Position numbers and translations under genes: made by a program. This document shows positions 39,453 to 54,748 of a stretch of DNA of 64,000 nt, piece after piece. A model generated the notes under the pieces. That model saw only the letters and a program-made list of their open reading frames with translations, did not search any database and was not told the origin of the DNA. The stretch's first letter is position 1. Each line of letters opens with the position of its first letter. This stretch comes from Chondrilla cf. caribensis. Lineage: Eukaryota; Porifera; Demospongiae; Chondrillida; Chondrillidae. The stretch spans positions 1 through 64,000 of the forward strand of contig OZ026556.1 in assembly GCA_964020155.1 (NCBI GenBank), in the 5' to 3' direction.

Positions 39453-41213
39453 ATGCTCTTTCAAACACGAGACAAAATTCTTATTATCGCTTTTCTACTC
39501 TTGTGGATTTCTTTACAAATTTTAGAACTAAGACGTTTGGAATTTTGCAAGGGACAATCAAGAGAAAAAGAACCATTGCCTTCGACGCTACGCTATGAAA
39601 TTAACTCCAGCACTCTTCTCTTCTCATCACGGGAACCTTTGGACACATGGCATAGCTATCTCGACTGTTCGGTTCTAACAGGAATTGGAGAAATCATCTG
39701 CGAAGTGCAGTATGCTTCGATGTTCTATTCTCCGACATCTCGCCCAACCGTAGCCGTCCGAGATATATCGTTCATGAGGTACTTCGCACAAAGAGACCTA
39801 CAGGGATGGACGTTTGCGTTTAGTAATCTCAGTTTCGAGTTGGTGGAACACCAGTCGAAGAGGAGCGTGCCTCTGGACGCCTTCGCTGTTCTCCTATGCT
39901 TAGGAATAAATCTTCAAGATACCTACTGTATTAAGAAAGAGAACTACGTTCATTTAAACCAGGGTCAAAGGGTTAATCAGATTTATAGTCTAAGAAACGT
40001 TCTTTGGAAGAAAGATGCGTTTTGCTACACCATGCGGGAAGCATTGAGTGGTTTGCAGTCTTCGAGTACAAATTTTATATTTCCATGCTGGGTTCTTCCC
40101 CATGATCTGACAACTTTGGATGCCATAATGGCAGCTAAAGTTACGGATTACATAGTTAAACCTAGTGACAGAGGAGAAGGACATGGCATATTTGTCACAA
40201 GGAATTTTGATGACTTGTTAAATGACACTTTTGTTCAATATGTTGTACAGCCATTGTTACCAGATCCACTACTCATCAAAGGGAGGAAGGTGGATTTACG
40301 AACTTATGTTCTGGTGACGTCCGTCCTACCATTGAGGGCTTACATTTTCAAGGAGGGACTTGTTCGTTTTGCTAGTACTAAATATGAGGGGGAAGGCAAC
40401 AATTCCAAAAATGAACAATCTTTCCTTACAAATACATCTATTGGGAAAAAATATACAGATTTATCTAATTTAACCTGGACCTTTGCAAAGTTCAAGTCCT
40501 ATATTGATACAATGACAAATACGAATGGTAGGAGTGTTTTTCAAGCAGTTAATGAAGTTATAGCCAAGACATTGCTTTCTTCTGAGCTGAGGTTTGCAAC
40601 TGAGTTTGCTAGCGATCTGGAAGGTTACAACTGCCGGCACTGCTACCAGTTGTTGGGTGTGGATGTCATATTAGATGTAAATTTCCAGCCGAAAGTTCTC
40701 GAGGTGAGTTCCTTTGTACTCTATGTCCTACCAAACTCCCATCCTGTTTTACCATTAATTTTGTAGGTGAATGGACTACCTTCAATGCAACTCTCTCATG
40801 AGCTAGGCGTCCTTCCAGATCCTTCTAATGTGTATACAGTCACCAAATATGAGCTGATGTCAAACATGCTTCAAATGATTTTTAAGCCAACAGATGTGAT
40901 GGGTTCCTTACTACATGACCTGAACGCTTTGAATATTGGTCTATCTCCAGGGCCCCTATGTGAACCATTGGTGCACAATGCATGCATTGACCGCTTGGAC
41001 TTAAGATACCTTATTCAATTGAAAAGAGAGCTAGTTAACAGTGGGGGGTTCAGCATCATATATCCCCAAGTCGATGGAGACAAGTTCAAACATCTTATAA
41101 GCCATATTCATAGGCGGATTCAACAAGGACCTTCATCCATACGATCTATTCGCACTAGCTATCTTTATCACAATCTGTCCAGTGCCATTTTGAAATTGCA
41201 CTTTCTCAATTGA
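39453..41213 (+). CDS. Membrane-anchored tubulin-tyrosine-ligase-like protein
   Basis: Two exons (39453-40703 and 40767-41213) joined across a 63-base GT-AG intron give 565 residues. A TTL-family ATP-grasp core lies in about residues 225-425: KPSDRGEGHGIFV (nucleotide loop), GRKVDLRTYVLVTS, YIFKEGLVRFA and GVDVILDVNFQP leading across the splice into LEVNGLPSM, the metal-binding end. TTL-family enzymes add amino acids to tubulin or other proteins. Unusually, the protein begins with a short basic stretch and one strong hydrophobic segment (residues 9-24), a type II signal anchor. Several N-glycosylation sequons follow, which would put the catalytic domain in the secretory lumen rather than with cytosolic tubulin. 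The start is the first ATG in the frame. The substrate is unknown. Confidence 0.8.
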
Positions 41214-41394
41214 ATCAATAATACTAATAATTATTGTTTTTCTGAATCGGAATCACTAGTCCATGCATGAAATCACATGCTTTTTGTTGAGTCAATCATG
41301 ATATTAATATGAATAATTGTACATATCAGAATATTGATATGGAAATATAGCTATAGTAAATTGAATTCACCTTTAGTATACCCTAAAAGTTGAA

Positions 41395-42689
41395 CTAGTG
41401 TTCAAACGTTCTTTGTTTAAGAATAGGCTTGGGGATTTGGCATGCCAATAAATTACTGTGTAAGAGTCTATGGTGCGATCTGTTGTCAGCATCTTGTACA
41501 TGCCCTTCAAGACATTTCATATTCTCCCTTACTTGGGTCAATAAACGAACATGGTCCTTACTGAGAATCTACAAGTGCAGGGAGGACAGATATGTTGTTA
41601 TAGGCTATGTGTCTAGACTCCACTACAAAGTATTGCACTTACCGGATTGTGAGGTTTTGAAGCAGTATTGGCGATGGTGGGAGTAGCTAAAGCAACCTGA
41701 TACATCTTTTCAAGCCCAGCTGCATTTTCATGCAACAGTCTAATCTTCTCGTTTTCCTTCATCTGCATGTCTTTCTCCAATTCTCTGGTATCACTTATTA
41801 CCATACCATGGACTTGATGGAATGCTTTGCAAAATGCCTGTAGACAATACATGGTACACAACCCAGAGTCAGTGTATGTACACACCATCTGAAGACATAC
41901 GTACATACCTGTTCCTCTGCAGTGTTGAGCTGTTGTAGTTGATATTTCAGGTCTCCCTCAAAATCCTTGAAATACCTTTTAGATCTGGCTTGTGAGTGTT
42001 TCAAATCTCTCAAACTGGATTTTACCACAGTCCCTTCCAACTTTTTCCTCTTCAATTCATTCTTATAATAAATAAACATGAAAAGTGATATAGATATCTG
42101 TAAACAAGACATAAACATTGAGCGATACATTTTCAGGCCCAGCCACGTATTCATGCATGGAAGTATTGTGGAAATAGGTCACAAGCCATACAGACTAGCC
42201 ACACAAAGCCTTTGCATTATGCAACTTACAATTCTGTGAGTTGCTTGAATATCTTTAGTCAACATTGTTTGGAATCGTTCTTGCTGCTTGTGTAAGTAAT
42301 TCAGCTATACAAGTGGACAAAAGTATTGAAACGGATGCAAGTAAACGAGAGAAAGTCACTTCATACGGTTGATTTTATTCTTGGTTGGCACGTATGTCTC
42401 AAATGCACACTGGTTGAAGCCTTGAAAAGTTTTTCCTGCTGCTTGCTCAGTACACGCGCGGTTGGTTGACTCCTATCACAAAATGGTAATTCGTGGTCCA
42501 AGAACTGCAACAAGTCCACAGTATCGGCTCCAGGAGTGTATAAGGCGTTTAATTTTCTATGCTGTCGCTGAGATTACAGTATCGTGTGACTAAAAAAAAT
42601 TTATCATAGATGCCCAATTCGCTCACTTGCTTATACTCTTGAACTAGCAGACGAACAAGCTCATCTTCATTAATAGATTGCTGCGCCAT
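41395..42689 (-). CDS. Coiled-coil protein, probably ciliary
   Basis: Six exons fit in phase: 42627-42689, 42367-42567, 42230-42304, 41909-42061, 41643-41837 and 41395-41568, giving 286 residues. It starts MAQQSINEDELVRLLVQEYK and is rich in E, K, Q and L heptad-like stretches, notably exon 3 (KQQERFQTML), exon 4 and exon 5 (ELEKDMQMKENEKIRLLHE). There is no membrane segment or enzyme motif. I do not recognise the exact family; the composition resembles axonemal or basal-body coiled-coil proteins. A palindromic X-box (GTTGCTTAGCAAC) lies 42 bases upstream of the ATG, which in animals marks RFX-controlled ciliary genes. The gene is divergent from Rac and converges with the tubulin-ligase-like gene (181 bases between stops). 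Confidence 0.7.
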
Positions 42690-42730
42690 CTTCCTGTCTT
42701 CAACTACAAGAGCTGTTGAATAATTGTACT

Positions 42731-42743
42731 GTTGCTTAGCAAC
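42731..42743. promoter_or_regulatory. X-box (RFX-type) motif
   Basis: GTTGCTTAGCAAC is a near-perfect inverted repeat matching the RFX X-box layout (GTTGC, three-base spacer, GCAAC). It lies in the 223-base divergent promoter, nearer the coiled-coil gene. Binding is inferred, not shown. Confidence 0.6.
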
Positions 42744-42783
42744 AGCGAGTAAGTGATCGCCATTTCTGTAGAGGGTGGTCGTT

Positions 42784-42822
42784 CTAAAAATAGATTATCT
42801 AAAAATAGAAGTCTATTTTTAG
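42784..42822. promoter_or_regulatory. Cluster of three MEF2-type sites
   Basis: CTAAAAATAG occurs at 42784-42793 and 42799-42808, and its complement CTATTTTTAG at 42813-42822. All three match the MEF2 consensus YTAWWWWTAR exactly, spaced 14-15 bases apart. They sit in the shared promoter, 91 bases before the Rac ATG. Confidence 0.5.
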
Positions 42823-42912
42823 AAACCGAGGGTTGCCACTGTTATAAACGGAGAAGAGAAGTGGTCTCATAAGCGATCTTTTCTTCGATATTCTAGAGTA
42901 TTTTAGCACAGG

Positions 42913-44061
<1,149 letters not shown>

Positions 44062-44276
44062 AGAATACAGCAGTCTTTGTATATTATTATTTAGTGATAA
44101 CTTTATTTGAATGCCTTGTCACAAGGACTTGCATACATACGTATTTTTGATGAGTGTACATCGCCATTAATGCAACACGTAGTATTTCAATTATGAGTGG
44201 AATGATCAGTGATTTAGTTACAGCGAAGACCCGGATGATGGCTTGATATTCATTCTCTCCTCTCTGTACATTGTAG

Positions 44277-44415
44277 AGAATCAGATGAGGAGAGTATGGA
44301 TACAAGTGACGATGAAATTGATAATGTAGGAGAAATTAATGCGAAGGCAAACGATCAACAATGCCATAGAGAAGCTGTGTTAGATGTGTTCGATGACGAC
44401 AACCTCGTGGGCTGA
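44277..44415 (+). other. Possible terminal exon encoding an acidic tail
   Basis: After a good acceptor (CATTGTAG) an open frame encodes ESDEESMDTSDDEID and continues to a GLY-stop end (DDDNLVG). The strongly acidic composition and clean acceptor suggest coding sequence, but no upstream exon of the same frame was found between the Rac stop and here. It could also be part of an alternative transcript of Rac or a chance frame. Confidence 0.25.
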
Positions 44416-44589
44416 GTTCTGAATAACGTGTCAGAAGAGTGACTTCACAATTGAATTCGTGTACCTACTGTATTATACAATTGCAAGAAATAACTTATTG
44501 TTTCACATTCACTTCAAATTTAAATTTGAACTGGGAATATAAACTAGATGCTGCGTGTATAATCTCTGCGTTATTTTCTTGCTGTTACA

Positions 44590-46500
44590 ATGTGGAGCTG
44601 TACTGTACAATTTCTTCGAGGGAAGATAGCAAGAATTCAAATTACTTCAAGTACCCCCCTTTACAAGGTGAACCGTATATAAAAACTGGGTAATCAGTCT
44701 TTGTCATCCCGTTCTAAATCCCGGCAATCTAGGTTTTAGATCAAGCTTGTCAGAAGTTCGATTATAATCCATCGGAGTATGTACTGAAGTAGGTTTATCC
44801 TATGGTTTTTATCGTAAAATAAGATAAAATCTATATTATAATATATTGTCTTCTTCAGGCATGGCCGTACTACTCTTGACCTTTCAGTGCCTATTCTGTA
44901 CTCAAACCTTCCAAACAAGGCCCACCTGGAAGCTGTTCAGAGGATTAGTTCAGGAAAAGATTCGCTACCCTCTGTCATTTCTATAGCATTGCAGCTACCA
45001 TCAAGTGATAGAGTTGAAAGGGACCATCCTAACACAGCTACATTGATGGACGTAGTTTCCAGTGGATTGCCGTGAGTGTTTCTCTCGGTATAAGCTCGAC
45101 TATCATTACCCAAAGTATGATCTTTAGAAACTTAAAGGATATCGGGGAGAGTCTTTCCATTGTGTACATGAGGCAGAGTTTTGTTGGGTTTGATGTACTT
45201 CAGAAGACGACGCTAAGTGATTTAGGACTTTCCACGGGGAAAGCAGTACTTAGGTATGTTCAAAATGAAAGAATTATATCACATGATAATCATGTGACAG
45301 TATTTTCCAGAGTGCATGTCCTTGGAGATAAAGACGAAACATTTTCTTTAACGGATAAGATGGACACCAGTAGCCAACTGTCTGTTTCTGGTGGAAGCAA
45401 AGATGACGTTGTTGCACCTACAATGACTGTGCCGGACAGTTTAATGAACCATCCTACTACAGATTCTCAGACAAACCAACCAAATTTAGTCATCTCTCCC
45501 AAGGAAGAATTTCAAAGAGAATTTGCTGTTTATCATAAATCTTCTATTCAAGAATCATATCAAGAAGATTTGCCTAATTCTTTCTTTGATGTCACCCCTA
45601 GTGATGTGGTCCTGATGCAGCGACACTTGACGGACTCTGTCAAGTCATTGGAAGACTCTCCTCTGAGGACGCAGTCCATGAGGCAGTGCTCCAAACCAGA
45701 TGAGGACAAGTATAAAAGGGTACAGTGTGTGCTTGTACTATTTCTTTCTATTTTTACCCTGTACCTATGGTAATATAATGTGTGTAGGCTGTCATACGTA
45801 CTCAATTTCCTGATGGTTGGATTTTAGAAGCAATATTTGAGGCAAATGATCCATGTAAGTGTGCAGACACAAGTACATTCTTAGTTTTTGTCAAGTGTAT
45901 ATGAGTGTATAATGTCTTTGCCTCTAGTACGAGCTATTGTTCTGTTTATCCATGAGCACTTGGATAACCCAAACGTGAAATTTCACTTGTACACAAGTCC
46001 TCCAAAGTCTGTTCTCAGAGGAGGTAAAAGGACGTTGGAAGAAGCAGGACTTGTTCCAGCTGCTGTAATCTACTTTGCCACAGATGATCCACCTTCTGAT
46101 GGTGATATTATTATTCCTTCTTGGAGAACCTATTGTGTTATTGACATAGTGTGTATTTGGTTGATAAGGTTTCTACTTGTGTAAGAGGTCATTATCAATG
46201 GAGTTGGCAGACATAAAGATGATAAGGGAAATGAGGGACAGAGTCCTGAGTCACTCCAGGTAAGGGAATGACCATGTAACATATTCCACTGCTTCTTTAC
46301 AAGGTTTTGTCTGTGAGTTTAGACAGCCAGCTGAAGCTCACCCAGACTGCTCCACAAGATACCACACTAGTGACCACACAGAACCAGTGGATAGTACATG
46401 CAAGTTAGAGGAAATGCCACATCTCACTGATCATGATTCAAGTACAACAAAAGAAAGAAAAACGCCAAAGTGGATGAAGCTTGGCCCAAACATGAAATAA
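44590..46500 (+). CDS. aspscr1: TUG/ASPSCR1-like UBX-domain tether protein
   Basis: Exons 44590-44667, 44733-44788, 44859-45071, 45128-45719, 45788-45854, 45928-~46148, ~46186-46259 and 46323-46500 give about 492 residues. The N-terminus is the TUG ubiquitin-like fold (TPLYK joined to VLDQACQKFDYNPSEYVLK, then RTTLDLSVPILYSNLPNKA). A second ubiquitin-like segment follows (SIALQLPSSDRVERDHPNT...GKAVLRYV), then a C-terminal UBX domain (AVIRTQFPDGWILEAIFEA...NVKFHLYTSPPKSVL...LVPAAVIYF). The very end, TPKWMKLG, matches the conserved PKWLKL tail of TUG. TUG tethers GLUT4-type vesicles and works with p97/VCP. The 46148/46186 junction would be a 37-base intron and is uncertain. The middle (about 45330-45700) is low-complexity and poorly conserved, as in the family. 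The stop is only 15 bases from the DDX47 stop on the other strand. Confidence 0.88.
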
Positions 46501-46515
46501 TTTTGTTTGTTATAT

Positions 46516-48782
<2,267 letters not shown>

Positions 48783-49072
48783 CTTGGGGGACAGTTTCAC
48801 TCCCGGTTCCGATTTATCATCGAAACGCTGGTCAGACCACCCACGTATTTAATTACCTTCAGGCGACCCTCCATTCTACCGACCTATCGGCCACTGCAGG
48901 AATCAGTCACTCGTGTATATCAATAGCATGCTCGCGGGGAAGCTGTACTACAAACCCTTAGTTCAAATGGGAATGAATTAGGAATAAACTCATGAGTTAT
49001 ATTCAAATATTGCAAGTAATTATGTACGTACATCATCCAAATAAGTAGAATATTACAGGGGCTAGTCAAAAA

Positions 49073-49487
49073 CTAGTCAAATGAAATTAGCTCAACAGAC
49101 TTCTGAGACATGGAGCGATCGCTTCTTGGCATCGGACTACTATTGGGTACTCCTCCATACCCACTAGTTCCCAATGGAGCCAAATATTGACTGCCCACAG
49201 ACGCTGGGACAGAATATCCCAAGTTACCCTCCTGGGTGAATTGTGGCAACTGGTGAGGCTGTGTTTGCTGGAAAGATGGAGGCTGCTGGAATGCTGTAAG
49301 CTGCTGCAAAGACGATGGCTGTTGGAATGACTGCGGTTGTGGGTAGGACTGGGGCTGTAGACTAGACGGCTGACCACTCTCAAGGGGGTTATCCAGAGGA
49401 GGCAGGTAGGGAGGTTGTACCATGGTTGATGATGGTAACATATTCTCTTGGTACAATGGAGGTCCACTAACATTGACTCCAAACAAC

Positions 49488-49527
<40 letters not shown>

Positions 49528-52206
49528 GCTGTAGTTGTTGCTCCTGCTGATGATAGGATCCTGGCATGCCAGTAACATTCATTGAACCAAACTGTTTCTC
49601 TAGCAACTGCTGCTCATACGCTTGTCTCATATGAGACTCCATTTCCTTCTGTTTGTACATCTGCTGCTGATACAGGCTCTGCTGCACTGACATTTCCTCT
49701 TGCCTACGTTGCTTGAGCAAATCCTGAAAAGCCGACTCTTCTGCTTTCAGTTGTTGTAGGAGAGCTCTCTTCTGCTCTACTTGCATACGTGCTAGCATCA
49801 TCATTTCTTCTTGCTGTTGCTTCAGTTTCTCTTGATGCTGGCGTCTCATTGCATCCAAAGACACTCTAGCCTCTTTGACGTCATCCAACTTCTTCAAGAC
49901 ATCCTGTTGCCTCTGCTTTTCTTGACTAAGCTGCTCTATTTGTCCCAGGAGTTGAGGGTGCATGGCAGTCAGGGTCTGAAACATGGATTGGACAGATATA
50001 TCTGTAGCAATGCTGCGTCCTGAGGCATTCACTTCCTGCATTCTCTTCACAAACAAGTCCAGAGTATTCTTGATGCTGGACAATATGGGATTGTCCTGTT
50101 TAGTGATTGATGTATTGGCAGCCAAAATAGGAAGAGGCCCAACATCAGAGGTATTAGATACCATGGTCCCCCTTTCAGCCAACTGATCTTCGTCTTGTTG
50201 TTTCTTACGCTGTTCCCAATAACTGCGGTCAAGATACTTTGACAACTGAAAAAGATCAACAGGCACATCAACATTGTGGTAAGTGTAAACTCTGTCATCT
50301 GAAGCACTCACAGCTGAGTCTGATCCTTCATCCTCCGGAATCTAGACAAAACAAAATCATAACAAAATTTTTAAGTTGTTAAAAACAATGTGTCATAAGT
50401 GCACTGTGTAACTCACCTGCCCATAGCTAATGGAGGAATACGGCGCTGGTTGGACCTCTGGCTGATGACTGGTGCTGGTAGATGAAGACTTTGGGGGTGA
50501 CTTCGTGGAAGAGACCTTTATCTGCTTGTTATCCTGGTCGTTAAGGGACATGGCAATGGCCAGCTCCAGCTCCTCCTGCTCTTTCAACTGAGCATCATTA
50601 CTGCGAGTTGAGGTCTGGGACTCCTTGGCCAAAGCACTCGTTAAATACTCTTGGGGAAGTCCCTCACTCCTTGGGGTGGACACAGCAGTAGTGGACAACC
50701 CGGGATCCCTGAAGAAGTATACAGAATTTAAAGGATCCCATTGCAATAAGATTCATACCGTCTCACCCTCTCTTCAGTTGTATGTAACAAGAATTACACA
50801 CTCTAACAGGTTCTTCGATACCAAACCGAGGGAGAGGATGGGACTTGGACGAGCAGTCGTGACAGAAGCTCTTTCCACAGTTGCGACAATGATGCTTCAA
50901 AGCAGAGTAACAAGTAACATACAATCTACATAATTCTAAGAGTAAAACTCACCCTTCCTCTACCCATCAGCTTGTTGAATTCAGTTCTACACTGACAGCA
51001 CCGCTGTGCTTCCATCCATTTTGGAGGTTTTTCAAGATATGAAGCAGCGCTGATCTGCACTTGTGGCATGAATATGCCCATTTGACTCAGCTCCTGGCAC
51101 ACCTCAACTACAGCAGAGTATTCACTCTCCCCGCCAAATGCAGACTTCCATTCTGCCAGTAACTCCAAAACACGGTTCACTGCACGGTCCGAAGTGGATT
51201 CCTATTGAGCAATTGAAGAAAACAACACTTGTAAGATAGTTGTATCACTAGGTTGCTGTTAGCCGAGGGTTGGGTACCGAGGTGAAACAACCCCTGAAGC
51301 CCTGACCCCCACCCGAATCCTAACCAATACCCCACCCGAATCCTAACCAATACCCCACCCGAATCCTAACCAACACCCCACCCGAATCCTAACCAACACC
51401 CCACTTGAATCCTAACCAACACCCCACCCGAATCCTAACCAACACCCCACCCGAATCCTAACCAACACCCCACCCCTCACAGCTGACATTTGAGAGGCCA
51501 AATGTGAAATTGTTTAGGTCTTAGCCCAACGGGGGCTTGTTCAATCAGCAAACAAAGTTCTCAGCTGGTAGGACCCTACATGCCAATAGGCACTTTTAGG
51601 CACCTATTGGCACTATGTTGATATGCTAATGGGTGTTGATTCCATGTATTTAGTTTGTATATGAGCACTGCTCCAGACAATAGACCTGATCTGATGAGTA
51701 TTCCACACTTTAATACATACAGAAAAGAGCCGAACAATGCCGGCCACTCACAATGACTATATTCTTCATTGCACTGAGGAACTCTCTTCCAAGGATCTCA
51801 TCTCTAACTTCAATCGAACAGTTCTTCATCACGAAATCAATTACTTCTAAGGTCAAACAAACGCTGAATTGATTCCCCTCAGTTAATTTCTTCCTTAAAT
51901 CTGACAAGGCACTTCTCAATCTAGATGGAACAAACATCATAGATTCCCAAGCCCTTCCTAACGAATAACCAGTGAAGTGTTTACCTGGAGCCCTTCAGTT
52001 TCTTCACTTCTTCCACGTACTCCATAATGGACGCGATATCTGGTTCATAAGTGGCCTTCTCGGTCACGGTATCTACGGGAGGCGGAGAATTGGATCGAAT
52101 AAACAAACTACGACTCGTGGACTCGATTTGACAACCAAGTGGAGGTCTTTCTGGGTTTAGGCTAAGTGTACGTGAACTTACCTAAAAGAGCTTTTAAGTT
52201 CACCAT
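49073..52206 (-). CDS. hgs: HRS/HGS, ESCRT-0 subunit
   Basis: Seven exons (52182-52206, 51985-52072, 51752-51920, 50953-51201, 50767-50894, 50417-50708, 49073-50341) are phase-consistent and give 739 residues. Domains in order: a VHS domain (about 1-150); a FYVE zinc finger ([14 protein letters not shown], then [17 protein letters not shown] and the PI3P-binding end RVCNSCY); a ubiquitin-interacting motif ([15 protein letters not shown]); a GAT/coiled-coil region (RSIATD...[17 protein letters not shown]); a polyglutamine tract encoded mainly by CAA (49490-49545); a P/Q-rich region; and a C-terminal clathrin box, LISFD, identical to vertebrate HRS. HRS gathers ubiquitinated receptors on early endosomes and recruits ESCRT-I. 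Intron 3 holds a 23-bp minisatellite. Confidence 0.95.
51296..51476. repeat. 23-bp minisatellite in HGS intron 3
   Basis: About eight copies of a unit containing CCCACCCGAATCCTAACCAA. CCTAACC recurs in each unit but the rest is unlike the telomere repeat, so I treat the resemblance as chance. Confidence 0.9.
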
Positions 52207-52404
52207 AGTTGGCGGTGATTGAAACACAAGTTATATCCGTTGTTTCGAAGAACAAAGTTGTTCAGTTAGATCGTCTTTGATCACTAACCGCCTTCACGTG
52301 ATTACCAAACATTTCCGCCCAGGAACATTACATCATATGCTATATATAGAAACAATTATTTCGCTAGCATACCCTCACAACAATAATGTAATAACAGTTT
52401 AACT

Positions 52405-54707
52405 TCATGTCATTGGAGTGGTGGTAGGTTGTGGAGGTCTACTTGGTTTGAGTTTGGAAACTGAAGGTTGTTTAGGTGGAGGAGGTCGTGAAGGCCTGGA
52501 TGGTTGTGGGGGTCGGGGAGGTGGAGAGACCCTTCCAGGAGTGGTGAGTTTAGCAACTGCCAGCCCAGGAGGGGAGGGTCGTGGGGGAGGACTCTTCTTG
52601 ACATTTTCTGAAGATGTCCTCATGGGAATAGGGGCATGTTGCAAATCTCTTACCTGTGGCAATGGAGCGGGTTACATGAAGACATACTACTATGCACTCA
52701 AAACAGACTGCTCACCACACTATCGGTCTGTGTTCTTTGAGGTGGTACTGGGATGTCAGTAGAGTTTCCTCTGGGTACAGGCCTGGGTGGTTCTACAGGA
52801 CATCTGTTCACGACAGTGGATTGTGGTATTTCCACTGTTTGCCATTCGCTTGGAATCGTCTGCTTCACATATTCAGTATCACCATCAAGGTTGTCCTCAC
52901 CAGTGATGTTACAATCTTTTCTATTGCTATCATATCCACAGTCATCATCAAAATCATCATTTTCTCCATCGATATCCCCATCCTCATCAACGTCTCCTTC
53001 ACCACCATCATCATCACTATCATCAATCACATCATGAACTGTCCCTCCTTCCTCGTCTGATGAATCCTGGATGAGGTCCGTGTCAAAATTCCAGTAATTA
53101 CGCTCCATGGGCTCATCCTCTGGTTCAGGACATGTTTCGGATATATTGAGATAACTGGACCCTTGTAAGGTGTTATCTGGTACTGGAGATAGCGCCGGAG
53201 ACAGACTATCCACCTTCACAGGAGTCCTCAAACGCACCTTCAATGTAACCTCATTACACTAGCAGAAGGACAAGAGGATATTCGAATGAACAAACACTCA
53301 AACAGATCACAGGTATGGTCCCACCTCCTTGCCATCCAGAGACAAGGCTTCCAAAGCACCTCTGGAATCATGCAATGTTATTTCATGTTCACCCTTGGTC
53401 TCTCTGGAGAAAAGTAACTGTTGACCCCCCTCCTTCCCCATCCCATCACAGCACACTAACACACCTCATCAACACAATCCCACCAAACTTCATCACCTCC
53501 CTAAGTAAACAGGGAGTATCAATCTCCTTCCCGTCTACTGAGGACACGACAATGGTCTGATCGGCTGGTCCCAGCTCCCTGAGGACCTCTCCTCGCACCT
53601 TGAAGTACTCGTTCTTCTTCAATTGAAGGACCTCAATGTCAAACACGGCAATCACTGGTCTGAAACAAGAGATTATAAATGTTCAATGATGAAAGGCAAA
53701 CAAACTGACCAGTCCCACCGGTGGTCAGAGGTCTTCAGTTCTGCTCTGTCATAGAACATCAGCTTCCCTGGGTTCCAATAAGGCTGCTTTGTCTTCAAGT
53801 CTTCTCCATAGGTCATGAGGATATCACTTGGGTGGAGACCCACATCTGGATCAAATGGCACAGGAGGAAGCTTGGGGAAGAGACTGTATTCTACCTGTCG
53901 TCTTCTCTTCCACAACACTCTGTCTGTCCAAGCAGGAATTCTCCCTTTTTCACTTGTGTCGTAATCGTCTGAAAACTGGTCATACTTGTAGGTTGGAGCA
54001 AATGACAAAACACCTTCAGAAAAACCTTGGAAAATACGTCCTGCTTTCTTTTCCTTGTTCAACTGGTCATTTGTGCTCAACTTGCCCCAGGCTTTGGAAG
54101 AAATACTAGCCTTACACTCCTCAATGCCCAGGTCTATCCTATAGTTGAGGTCTCCACACCAGAACACATAATCTTGTGTGTCCAGAGTGTGGTCCTAGTT
54201 ATAGAGCAGAACTGAAGATCAATTGACTGAAGTTTCTTCTCAGGTGAAAGGAATAACTCACAAAATTGAAAGATATCTTTTTGACAATTTCCTGGAAGTC
54301 TGAATTCCTCTCCTGCACATGGCTCTGATGAGCGGCCAAGTGTGCACAAACAAAACACACAGACGTTCCATGGAGGAGGAAGCGAATGGCAACAGCTCCT
54401 TTGTTCCCAGCTCTATTTCCCAGCCCGGTCTTCACTGTTGAGACGGACACATCTCTAAGGGGAAAGAGACCATGAGTGTATCACTACCAGAGAGTGACAG
54501 ACCACCACCAACTGACCTTATGAAAGGAACAAGATGAGGACGAACAAATATATACAAACATATCCCGACCATCTGTTCAGCAGTCAACAGTAAATAAGAG
54601 GTGTTCTGAGACAAGATTCTCTCCAGCTCTGCTCCCCACTCCCTTCTATTGGTGGAACTGTTCAAGGAAAATGAAATCACATGATAGTCATGTGACACAG
54701 ATGTGAA

Positions 54708-54748
<41 letters not shown>

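Noticed and set aside
44513..44530. An 18-base perfect palindrome (TTCAAATTTAAATTTGAA) upstream of TUG
   Set aside because: It is AT-rich and low-complexity. A chance origin is likely and no known factor motif fits the full length.
51296..51476. Interstitial telomere in HGS intron 3
   Set aside because: CCTAACC recurs, but the full 23-bp unit is not telomeric. It is an ordinary minisatellite.
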